From: Collinsella sp.
GTDB taxonomy: Bacteria > Actinomycetota > Coriobacteriia > Coriobacteriales > Coriobacteriaceae
Reading direction: 5' to 3'
DNA: 18,796 nucleotides
Assembly (NCBI GenBank): GCA_031295725.1
Contig: JAUMNV010000128.1
Location: 1 to 18,796 of the forward strand
Made by a program: the position numbers and the translations under genes. This document shows positions 7,559 through 15,318 of the stretch, piece by piece (position 1 is the stretch's first letter; every line of letters begins with the position of its first letter). Below the pieces are notes generated by a model that was given only the letters and a program-made list of their open reading frames with translations, did not search any database and was not told the origin of the DNA.

Positions 7559-7687
7559 GGGGTAGCTAATTTGGGACAGGGCTATTTTAGCTACCCCCAT
7601 ATGTCGGTTGAGATGTATTCCGACCCCGACTCATTCGCCGTCAGTCAAAGGGTAGCTAAAATAGCCCCGTCCCAAATTAGCTACCCC
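7559..7687. repeat. Long inverted repeat (38-bp arms, 53-nt loop) between dnaE and the SNF2 helicase gene
   Basis: The arms 7559-7596 and 7650-7687 are reverse complements over 38 bases with one exception, A7578 against C7668. On the minus-strand transcript that position is a U-G wobble, so the dnaE-to-helicase RNA could form an unbroken 38-bp hairpin. Each arm begins and ends with GGGTAGCTA or its complement. There is no T-run, so it is not a standard terminator. It fills nearly the whole gap, starting 15 bases past the dnaE stop. It looks like a small non-autonomous or REP-like palindromic element; that class is an inference. Confidence 0.85.
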
Positions 7688-7702
7688 TCAGCAACGCCGT
7701 CC

Positions 7703-10700
7703 CTAGATCACCGTCACTCGGCCTTGGTTGCCCACGATGGCCTTTGCCTCTGCCAACAGCGGAATCGAGCGTGCGTTGACCTTGGCCGGCACCTCGGCAC
7801 GCAGTACGCGTCCGTCCACCTGCTCGATAAAGATCTCCACGCGGTCGCCGCCCGGGTTGGCGGTAAGCACCGTGGCAAGACGCGCCATATTGCCCTGGCT
7901 AAAGCGGCTGTTGGGCACCATGACCTCAAACACCTTGGGCTTGTTGTTCTCCTCGTTAAGCTCAAGCGGCACGATCTCCTGCGCGATGATCTGGTCGCCG
8001 CGGTCCGAACGCTCGAGCTTGCCCTTAATGCGCACAAACGCATCGGACAGCTGCGCGCCGGTCTCGGGATCGACCTCGCCGTATAGATACCCCTCGGCCT
8101 CCTTGTAGGTCTTGGGGAATACCACGACCGTGGCCTCGCCTTCCATGTCCTCGAGCTGCACGATGCCCATGGGGTCGCCGTTTTTGGTCACGCGCTTGGA
8201 CACGCTCGAGACCATACCGGCCCACCACAGCGCCTTGCCCTCGGGAATCTCCTGGTTGATGGTGCCGCCCGTGGGGTTTTGCACCTCATAGCCGGTGTCG
8301 ATCTGCGAGAACGAAAAGTCGCGCGCCTTGGCTAGCGCATACTCAAACGGGCGCAGCGGGTGGTCCGAGACGTAGATGCCCAGAACCTCCTTCTCCTGGC
8401 TCAGCTTAAGGTGGCGGTCCCACTCCTGGCCATCCGGATCGGGCACGCTCACCTCAAAGCCCGAGCCCTCAACATCACCAAACATGTCGAAGAACGACGT
8501 CTGGCCGCTCGCACGATCCTTCTGGCGCTTCACAGCGGCATCGATGATGTTCTCGGGGTTGTTCTTGTCCACAAAGTGCATCATCTGGCGGCGCGGATAG
8601 CCCGTGGAGTCAAAGGCGCCTGCCTTGATGAGTGATTCGATCACGCGGCGGTTGGCCTGACTCGAGTCCACGCGCTCGACAAAGTCGTGCAGCGTCTTAA
8701 ACGGACCGCCCGCCTCGCGCTCGGCGATAATCGCCTGCGCCACGCCGGTGCCCACGCCGCGAATGCCGGCCAAACCAAAGCGCACGCCTTCCTTGGTAGC
8801 CGTGAACTCGGTACCGGACTCGTTGACATCTGGCGACAGCACGGGGATGCCGTCGTGACGGCATGCCGAGACGTAGTGCACGATCTTGTCGGTCTTGCCC
8901 GTATAGGACGTCAGAACGGCCGCCATGTACTCGTGCGGATAGTGCGCCTTGAGCCACGCCGTCTGCATAACCAGGATGGCGTAGCCGGCGGAGTGCGACT
9001 TGTTAAAGGCGTAGGATGCGAACTCAAGAACATCGTCCCAAATCTTCTGGGCGACCTCGCGCGTGTAGTTATTCTTGATGGCGCCATTCATCCAGTGGTC
9101 GTAGGTGGTCTCGTCCGAGCCATCCTCCCAGTGGAGCACCGTCGACGTGAGCAGCTTGATCTTTTTCTTAGCCACGGGCTTACGGATACGCGAGTCCGAT
9201 TCGCCCTTGGAGAAGCCGCACATCTCAACGGAGATGAGCATAACCTGCTCCTGGTAGACCATGGTGCCGTAGGTTTCGCCCAGGATGTCGTCCAGGCGGT
9301 CGTCGTAGGAGACGGCCGGCTCCTTGCCGTTCATACGGTTGATGTAGGACGAAACCATGCCGGCGCCCAGCGGGCCCGGGCGGTACAGAGCGATCAATGC
9401 CACGACGTGCTTGTACTCGGTGGGCTTCATGTTCTTGATCGTGGCCGTCATGCCGGCGGACTCGACCTGGAAGACGCCGGCGGTGTGACCGGAGCCCATG
9501 AGCTTAAAGATCTCGGGGTCGTCAAAGGGAATCTCTTCCTCTTTGATGTCGATGCCGAAGTTCTTTTTGATGTTTGCCTTGGCCTTGGAGATAACCGTCA
9601 GCGTGCGCAGGCCCAGGAAGTCCATCTTGAGCAGGCCCATGTCGGCAACGGTATGACCCTCGTACTGGGTAATCTCGACGCCGCCCTTGGTATCGAGCTT
9701 GGTGGGCACATGCTCGTTGACGGGATCGCGGCAGATCAGGACGGCGCACGCGTGCACGCCCTCGCCACGGGTGAGGCCCTCGATCGAGAGCGCCGTGTCG
9801 ATGATACGGCGGGCGTCGTCATCCTTTTTATAGGCCTCGGCAAAGTCGGGGTTAAACAGATCCTCTTTGCCGGGTTGCTTTTCGAGCACCTGCTTGAGCT
9901 TGACCTTGGGGTCGCTCGAGACCATCTTGGACAGGCGCTGGCCCATGTAGACCGGGTAATCCAGAACGCGCGCGGCGTCGTTGATGGCCTGCTTGGCCTT
10001 GATGGTCGAGTAGGTGATGACGTGGGTGACCTTCTCGGGGCCATAGAGCTGGCGAACGTGCTCCACGACCTCGAGGCGCCGCTCATCGTCGAAGTCCATA
10101 TCGATATCGGGCATCTCGGTACGCTGCGGGGACAGGAACCTCTCGAACATCAGGCCGTTCTCGAGCGGGTCGAACGCGGTGATGTTCATGGCGTAGGCGA
10201 CGATAGCGCCGGCGGCCGAACCACGGCCGGGACCGACGCCGATGCCGTTGTCCTTGGCCCATTGCACGTACTCGGCGACGATCAAAAAGTAGGCGGCAAA
10301 GCCCTTGTCGCAGATGACCTTGTATTCGTACTCAAAGCGCTCTTTGATGTTGACGCCACAGATCTCGCGCGTGGCCCAGTCGTCGCCGTAGTGCTGGCGC
10401 AGGCCCTTCTCACACTCGCGGCGGAACTGGCTCTCGTGCGTCTCGCCGGGATCGAGCAGCGGGAAGCGCGGCAGGATGATGGAATCCCAGTCCAGCTCCA
10501 CGTAGCACTTGTCGGCGATCTCGAGTGTGTTGTCGCAGGCCTCGGGGCAATACGGGAACATCGCCCGCATCTCCTCCTCGGTCTTCATATAAAACTCCGA
10601 GCCGGTCATGCGCATGCGGTTGGGGTCGTCGACCTTGGCGTTCATGCCAATGCACATGATGACGTCCTGCACCGGCGCGTCCTCGCGGCGCAGGTAGTGG

Positions 10701-11506
10701 AAATCGTTGGTGGCGATGACCTTGACGCCCACCTGCTTGGCGATATCGATGAGCGTGCGGTCCATCTGCTCGTCGGTCAGGCCGTTGTCGGTGGTGATGC
10801 CGTGTTCCTGGATCTCGATGTAGAAGTCGCCGGGCTCGAAGGTGTCACGGAAGGTCTCGGCCCACTTGATGGCGCCTTCCATGTCGCCGCGGTCGATGTA
10901 TTTGGGGATGATGCCCGCGATGCAGGCGCTCGTGCAGATCATGCCCTTGGCGTGGCGGCGCAGGTTGTCGAGCGTCACGCGCGGCTTGTAGTAAAAGCCC
11001 TGCACGGCGGCCTCGGAAACCGTCTGCATCAGGTTGACGTAGCCCTCCTGGTCCTTGGCCAGAAGGATCATGTGGTAGAGCTCGGGCTTGTGGTCGCGAG
11101 CAAGGGTCTCGTCCGGCGTAAAGTAGACCTCGCAGCCAAAGATGGGTTTGATGACCAAGGGCGGCTTGAGCTCGTCGATGTTGCCCTTCTCGTCCCACAT
11201 GGCCATGTCCTTCACATACTGGGCATGCTCGCGCGGGTTTGCCTCGGGATCGGGCTCCACCAGCTCGTCGCGGCGGTCCTTTTCCAAGAAGGCCTTGTCG
11301 TGGCTCCAGGTTTTGTACTCGGGCGTGTTGTGATTGACGGCGTCGCAGGCCAGCGCCAGGTCGGGTACGCCGTACATGTAGCCGTGGTCGGTAATGGCCA
11401 CGGCGGGCATGCCAAGCTCAACGGCACGGTTGACCATATCCTGGATACGGGTTGCGCCGTCAAGCATGGAGAAAACAGTGTGATTGTGCAGATGGACGAA
11501 TGCCAT
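7703..11506 (-). CDS. dnaE: DNA polymerase III alpha subunit
   Basis: This is the catalytic subunit of the replicative polymerase, 1267 residues. The N-terminal PHP domain (about 3-275) starts FVHLHNHTVFSMLDGA and keeps candidate metal ligands H7, H9, D40, H41, E126, H145, C195, D268 and H270. The C-family polymerase core has GPGRGSAAG (425-433), the catalytic pair D469 and D471 in PDIDMD, and D629 in LKMDFLGL. FNKSHSAGYA is at 834-843, a helix-hairpin-helix lies near 913-925, a likely sliding-clamp motif QTSFFDMF is at 1002-1009, and an OB-fold spans about 1090-1180. Between 771 and 806 the sequence departs from the usual RKAMGKK region, reading RKPVAKKKIK with extra residues. ATG 11506 has GGAG 8 nt upstream. 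No separate 3'-5' exonuclease domain is fused, as expected for DnaE rather than PolC. Confidence 0.98.
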   Translation of the reverse strand: MAFVHLHNHTVFSMLDGATRIQDMVNRAVELGMPAVAITDHGYMYGVPDLALACDAVNHNTPEYKTWSHDKAFLEKDRRDELVEPDPEANPREHAQYVKDMAMWDEKGNIDELKPPLVIKPIFGCEVYFTPDETLARDHKPELYHMILLAKDQEGYVNLMQTVSEAAVQGFYYKPRVTLDNLRRHAKGMICTSACIAGIIPKYIDRGDMEGAIKWAETFRDTFEPGDFYIEIQEHGITTDNGLTDEQMDRTLIDIAKQVGVKVIATNDFHYLRREDAPVQDVIMCIGMNAKVDDPNRMRMTGSEFYMKTEEEMRAMFPYCPEACDNTLEIADKCYVELDWDSIILPRFPLLDPGETHESQFRRECEKGLRQHYGDDWATREICGVNIKERFEYEYKVICDKGFAAYFLIVAEYVQWAKDNGIGVGPGRGSAAGAIVAYAMNITAFDPLENGLMFERFLSPQRTEMPDIDMDFDDERRLEVVEHVRQLYGPEKVTHVITYSTIKAKQAINDAARVLDYPVYMGQRLSKMVSSDPKVKLKQVLEKQPGKEDLFNPDFAEAYKKDDDARRIIDTALSIEGLTRGEGVHACAVLICRDPVNEHVPTKLDTKGGVEITQYEGHTVADMGLLKMDFLGLRTLTVISKAKANIKKNFGIDIKEEEIPFDDPEIFKLMGSGHTAGVFQVESAGMTATIKNMKPTEYKHVVALIALYRPGPLGAGMVSSYINRMNGKEPAVSYDDRLDDILGETYGTMVYQEQVMLISVEMCGFSKGESDSRIRKPVAKKKIKLLTSTVLHWEDGSDETTYDHWMNGAIKNNYTREVAQKIWDDVLEFASYAFNKSHSAGYAILVMQTAWLKAHYPHEYMAAVLTSYTGKTDKIVHYVSACRHDGIPVLSPDVNESGTEFTATKEGVRFGLAGIRGVGTGVAQAIIAEREAGGPFKTLHDFVERVDSSQANRRVIESLIKAGAFDSTGYPRRQMMHFVDKNNPENIIDAAVKRQKDRASGQTSFFDMFGDVEGSGFEVSVPDPDGQEWDRHLKLSQEKEVLGIYVSDHPLRPFEYALAKARDFSFSQIDTGYEVQNPTGGTINQEIPEGKALWWAGMVSSVSKRVTKNGDPMGIVQLEDMEGEATVVVFPKTYKEAEGYLYGEVDPETGAQLSDAFVRIKGKLERSDRGDQIIAQEIVPLELNEENNKPKVFEVMVPNSRFSQGNMARLATVLTANPGGDRVEIFIEQVDGRVLRAEVPAKVNARSIPLLAEAKAIVGNQGRVTVI

Positions 11507-11545
11507 GTGATGAGCTCCGATGCGGGTTCGTGTTCTGACTGAACG

Positions 11546-11551
11546 ATTTTA
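11546..11551 (-). promoter_or_regulatory. Possible -10 box of a dnaE promoter
   Basis: Minus-strand TAAAAT (11551-11546) matches the -10 consensus at five of six bases and lies 39 bases before the dnaE ATG, which gives a leader of about 30 bases. No good -35 hexamer is seen at 16-18 bases upstream. Its position after the palindrome at 11608-11670 suggests dnaE may be transcribed separately from addBA. Confidence 0.35.
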
Positions 11552-11607
11552 CCCCACGGCACGGACAGCACCCGAACCTAGCCAAACCAACACGGCTCCT
11601 CTTGCAG

Positions 11608-11670
11608 TTGCGGTGAAATGCGGACTGTTTGGCGGCTTTTTTGGCCAAAACAGCCCGTATTCCACCGCAA
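11608..11670. repeat. Intergenic palindrome between addA and dnaE
   Basis: The arms 11608-11633 and 11644-11670 pair over about 26 bases (TTGCGGTG at one end, CACCGCAA at the other) around a 10-base loop containing six T's. There is one single-base bulge and three non-Watson-Crick positions. On the minus-strand transcript two of these become U-G wobbles and one stays a mismatch. It begins 13 bases past the addA stop. The T-run is in the loop, not after the stem, so it is not a classical terminator. The unrelated sequence but similar size and placement link it to the other palindromes in this window. Confidence 0.7.
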
Positions 11671-11682
11671 GTTATCTGAGGG

Positions 11683-14600
11683 CTAGAGATTGTAGATGAC
11701 TACTTGAGGTTCGACGGGTTCGACGAAGATGGCTGGATTCGCCTGCTCCACGCGAACGAACTTGACCGTCACCGTCTCAAAGCCCGCCTTGTGCAACACG
11801 TCGGCGTAGACGCGCGCCTGCAGGGCGTGCTTCTCGAGCAGCTGGTCCGGCGTCTCATCCGGCGTGCCACCCGTCTTGTAATCGATGACCAGCGCGCGTG
11901 ACGAATCCGCCGGGTTCGTCGCCAGTGCATCGATGGCGCCTTCGGCATATGCGCCGTAGCGAGCGATGTCCTCGTCCTCGCAGCCCAGCGAAAAGAACGG
12001 CACCTCGGCGCGAACGCACGGCCACGCGAGCAGGTCGGCACGAACCGACGACTTGAGCCAGCGCTCCAGAGCGACATCGAAGCGCTCGCGCTGTTCTGGC
12101 GTCAGGTGCCACAGGCGAGCCAGGGCGTCGGCACGCTCAGCGGGCAGCGCATCGGCACCCATCTCGATGAGCCACTGGCAGGCGGCGTGGAAGGCCGAGC
12201 CCAGCGCCATGGGATTGCCGGCGGGCTCGACAGCAGCCACGTCTGCATCCGTCATCTCCGAGCCATCCGACTCTGCATCATCGCCGGCCTCGTCCATGGG
12301 CACGTGCGTCTCGGCGGCACGGTCCTCGGACTCGGCATGCAGCGCCGCTGCAATTGACGAGTAGCTGTACGAATCGCGCGCCGGATACGGACAGATGCCC
12401 ATGCGCACGCCCACTGCCTGGGGATACACAAGCTCAAACGAATCGGGCTTGGGGTCGGCAGGACCGGGGACGATTGTACTGGCCGAATCGTCGGCAGCAT
12501 CTGTATCGGCATCGCCACGAACAAGCCTGCCCTCGGCATCCAACGAAGCGTTGGCCTCAAACGCCTGCTCGCCAAAGGTAAAGCCCGCGAGCGAAATGAG
12601 CTCGTAGTCGCCCGGCTGGGAGTTGTCGAACACCAGGCGGTCGGCATCGAGCTGCGGCATGTCCAGAGCGTCGGTCGGCAAAATACGGCGCAGCACATCG
12701 TAGGTCAGATCGGTCTCAACGTCGAAGGTCGGCGCGCACAGCTTGCCACGGCTCACGCCGGCATCCATCGCCAAGATCACCAGCTCGCGCGCACGCGTCA
12801 TGGCGACATAGAGCAAACGAGCCCGCTCTTCGAGCGAAAGCTGCAGGTCGTCGTTGCGCAGGCGAGCAAATGCCTCAGCGGGAGAACCCGTCGCGCAGAC
12901 GTCCTCCATGAGCTCCGGCGGCAGCCATAGCGACGTGCCCTTGCCCTTAAACGCATGCTCAAACTGCTTTTTAACGTCGTCGCCCTTCACAAAGGTTCCG
13001 TCGGCGAGCTTAACGCCATCGAAGCGCGCCGGCAGCGCCACGACTTGCGCTCCGCCCTCGACGCGACCCATCTGTGCCGCACCGGACGATTTGTGCACGC
13101 CAAAACACTCGGCAACCGCCACGACCGGATACTCCAGGCCCTTGGACGCATGCACGGTCATGATGCGCACCGCGCCGTCGCCCTCCTCGTTGAGGGCGCC
13201 CGGGGCCTCCTTGCCCGCCAAGAAGCGGTCGAAGGCGAGCGCGATGGAGCGCGGAGAATTGCCGAGCTCGGCCTCTGCCTCGGCCACGGCGTCGAGCGCC
13301 TTGAGCACGTTGGCGGCAATGGCCTTGCCCTCGGGGCCGCGCTGCGCCAGACGCACGAACCAGCCGGAGGCATTGACCACATCGCGCGCGATGGCGGCGA
13401 ACGAATCTCGTCCCACGCGACGAAGCGCGTAGCGCAGCACCTCGCGGGCACGCGTCACGAGCGGCAGGCTCTGCAAACCCGGCACATCGGAATCGCTCAT
13501 GATGCCCACATCGATATTGCGGCGCGACGTCTCGCCCGTCTGCTCGTCGAGCTTGGTCGCCAGCGCCAGGAACTCCTGGGCGCCGAGTGCAAACATCGGC
13601 GAGGCCAGCAACGGCATAAGGCCTTGGGCCGTATCGGCCGGATTGGCGAGCGCGCAGACCAGGGCACGCACCGTCTGCACCTCGGCCGCCTGGGCAAAGA
13701 CCGAGCCGCCTGCGATGACGCAGTCGAGTCCTTGGTCGCGGAAGGCCTGCGCGTAGACGTCGGCATTGGTCATGCGACCCAGCAGCAGCACCATGCCGCC
13801 CTGGGGCTGGCCGGCATCGGCAAGCGCATGGAATCGCTCGGCGATCGCACGGGCCTTGGCCTGCGTGCGCTCCTGCATACTGCCGCCGGCAACGAACAGC
13901 GCCTGGCGGCGCGAAGCCTTTGCCTTGAGCTTGTCCTTGCGTTTGTCGCTCGGTTCAAGATCCAAGAACCCCTGCATCAAACCACCGGTGTCGCCGTCAA
14001 AGACGCGCGCCACATAGCGCAGCACCTCGTCGTGGCTGCGGAAGTTGCGCACGAGTTTGACGAGCTCGCCGGCGGGAGCATCGGACGTGGTGACCGTCTC
14101 GGACGCCGTCGTCGAACCCACCTTGCGCTCCTGGCGGCGAAACACCTCGACCTCGGCACCACGGAAGCGATAGATCGACTGCTGCGCATCGCCCACCGTG
14201 CACAGCGCGCGCTCGCCCGCACCCGTCAAATAGCGAATCAGATCGACCTGCATCTGGTCGGTATCTTGGAACTCGTCGATCATGACCATCTTAAAGCGGC
14301 CCTCATAGGCAGCTCGAATAGCCGGGTAGTCGCGCAGCGCCTCGTACGCCATGCGCAGCAGGTCATTGTTATCGAGCGCGGACTGGTCGGCCTTGAGCGC
14401 ACGGTACTCCGCCTCTACGGCACGGGCAAGCCCCACCAGCGCATCGAGCGCCGGGCCGCCGCAGGCAAGCACGATATTGATAAACGCATCGGCGGCCTCG
14501 GCCTTGAGTAGCTCCACCTGCTCCTTAGGAAACGCCTTGCTCGCCCGAGGCATACTGCACGACATCATGAGTCGCGCCGCATCCTCCATGGTTTTGCCGC

Positions 14601-15315
14601 TCGCCTCAAACGCGTCGATGGCGTCGAGTGCCACCTGCGCTTTCTCGGTCGTGGCCTTGCTTGCGCCCAGCGCCGCACGATAGGCATCGGCAAGCGCCGA
14701 GGTGTCGGCCTGGCCGCGCGCCACGCACACATCGTCCATGCCGCCCGGAAGCTGGCTCGATAGCTCCAGCAAGTCGCGCACCAGGCCTTTGATGGTGGTA
14801 CCGGCGCCAAACGTCCCGCCCTCGCCCGCCATGGGATACCAGGCGTAGAGGGCCTTAAGCGAAGTGGCGAGCTCGGGCGCGGCATCGGGCGCCGTCGCGC
14901 GCCCCAGCACATGCTCGACAGCCTGATCCATAAGCTCGTCGGTATCGGTGAGCACCGTGAACTCGGGATCGATGCCCAGCTCCAACGCATGCGCGCGCAG
15001 AATGCGCGAACACATGCCGTGAATGGTCGAGATCCAAGCGTCATCGACCGTCAGGGCCTCTTCGTCCATGCCCTCTTCGATAAGCGCACGGCGCACACGG
15101 TCGCGAATCTCGGCCGCGGCGTCTTTGGTAAAGGTAATGGCGAGCACCTGGTCCAGATGCTCGACAAACGGACCGGATTCGGGCGAGAGCGCGTAGACGA
15201 TGCGGCGCGTGAGGGTAAAGGTCTTGCCCGAGCCGGCACCCGCCGAGACAAATAGCGGGCGGTCGAGCGTTTTGACGACTTGCAGCTGTTGCGGCATCAA
15301 AGTCGAAAGATCCAT
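11683..15315 (-). CDS. addA: AddA: UvrD-type helicase with C-terminal RecB-family nuclease domain
   Basis: AddA is the 3'-5' helicase and one of two nucleases of the AddAB complex, which resects double-strand breaks up to Chi-type sites before RecA loading. The 1210-residue protein has Walker A SAGAGSGKT (24-32), motif Ia-like AITFTKDAAAEI (59-70), Walker B IDEFQDTD (346-353), motif III GDAQQSIYRFRG (375-386), VHASKGLEYP (721-730) and motif VI LLYVAMTRAR (834-843). An acidic, Ser/Asp-rich stretch (about 933-1035) leads to the nuclease domain with H1043, D1129 (EGAID), D1145-Y-K1147 and QARVY (1166-1170). Both activities therefore look intact. ATG 15315 lies three bases past the addB stop; its ribosome site AAGGAGG (15334-15328) is inside addB, so the two are co-translated. 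The close AddB-like partner makes AddA more likely than UvrD or PcrA. Confidence 0.94.
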   Translation of the reverse strand: MDLSTLMPQQLQVVKTLDRPLFVSAGAGSGKTFTLTRRIVYALSPESGPFVEHLDQVLAITFTKDAAAEIRDRVRRALIEEGMDEEALTVDDAWISTIHGMCSRILRAHALELGIDPEFTVLTDTDELMDQAVEHVLGRATAPDAAPELATSLKALYAWYPMAGEGGTFGAGTTIKGLVRDLLELSSQLPGGMDDVCVARGQADTSALADAYRAALGASKATTEKAQVALDAIDAFEASGKTMEDAARLMMSCSMPRASKAFPKEQVELLKAEAADAFINIVLACGGPALDALVGLARAVEAEYRALKADQSALDNNDLLRMAYEALRDYPAIRAAYEGRFKMVMIDEFQDTDQMQVDLIRYLTGAGERALCTVGDAQQSIYRFRGAEVEVFRRQERKVGSTTASETVTTSDAPAGELVKLVRNFRSHDEVLRYVARVFDGDTGGLMQGFLDLEPSDKRKDKLKAKASRRQALFVAGGSMQERTQAKARAIAERFHALADAGQPQGGMVLLLGRMTNADVYAQAFRDQGLDCVIAGGSVFAQAAEVQTVRALVCALANPADTAQGLMPLLASPMFALGAQEFLALATKLDEQTGETSRRNIDVGIMSDSDVPGLQSLPLVTRAREVLRYALRRVGRDSFAAIARDVVNASGWFVRLAQRGPEGKAIAANVLKALDAVAEAEAELGNSPRSIALAFDRFLAGKEAPGALNEEGDGAVRIMTVHASKGLEYPVVAVAECFGVHKSSGAAQMGRVEGGAQVVALPARFDGVKLADGTFVKGDDVKKQFEHAFKGKGTSLWLPPELMEDVCATGSPAEAFARLRNDDLQLSLEERARLLYVAMTRARELVILAMDAGVSRGKLCAPTFDVETDLTYDVLRRILPTDALDMPQLDADRLVFDNSQPGDYELISLAGFTFGEQAFEANASLDAEGRLVRGDADTDAADDSASTIVPGPADPKPDSFELVYPQAVGVRMGICPYPARDSYSYSSIAAALHAESEDRAAETHVPMDEAGDDAESDGSEMTDADVAAVEPAGNPMALGSAFHAACQWLIEMGADALPAERADALARLWHLTPEQRERFDVALERWLKSSVRADLLAWPCVRAEVPFFSLGCEDEDIARYGAYAEGAIDALATNPADSSRALVIDYKTGGTPDETPDQLLEKHALQARVYADVLHKAGFETVTVKFVRVEQANPAIFVEPVEPQVVIYNL

Positions 15316-15318
15316 GGT

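Noticed and set aside
7559..7687. CRISPR-like or terminator reading of the palindrome
   Set aside because: There are only two inverted arms and no spaced direct repeats, so it is not a CRISPR array. No T-run follows the stem, so it is not a standard terminator.
8687..11542. 951-codon open frame on the plus strand, antisense to dnaE
   Set aside because: It lies entirely opposite a strongly conserved gene. The translation is rich in His, Gly, Val and Leu without recognisable domains, as expected of a shadow frame in GC-rich DNA.
12955..14511. 518-codon plus-strand open frame opposite addA
   Set aside because: It is opposite the helicase core of addA, and composition and lack of motifs indicate a shadow frame.
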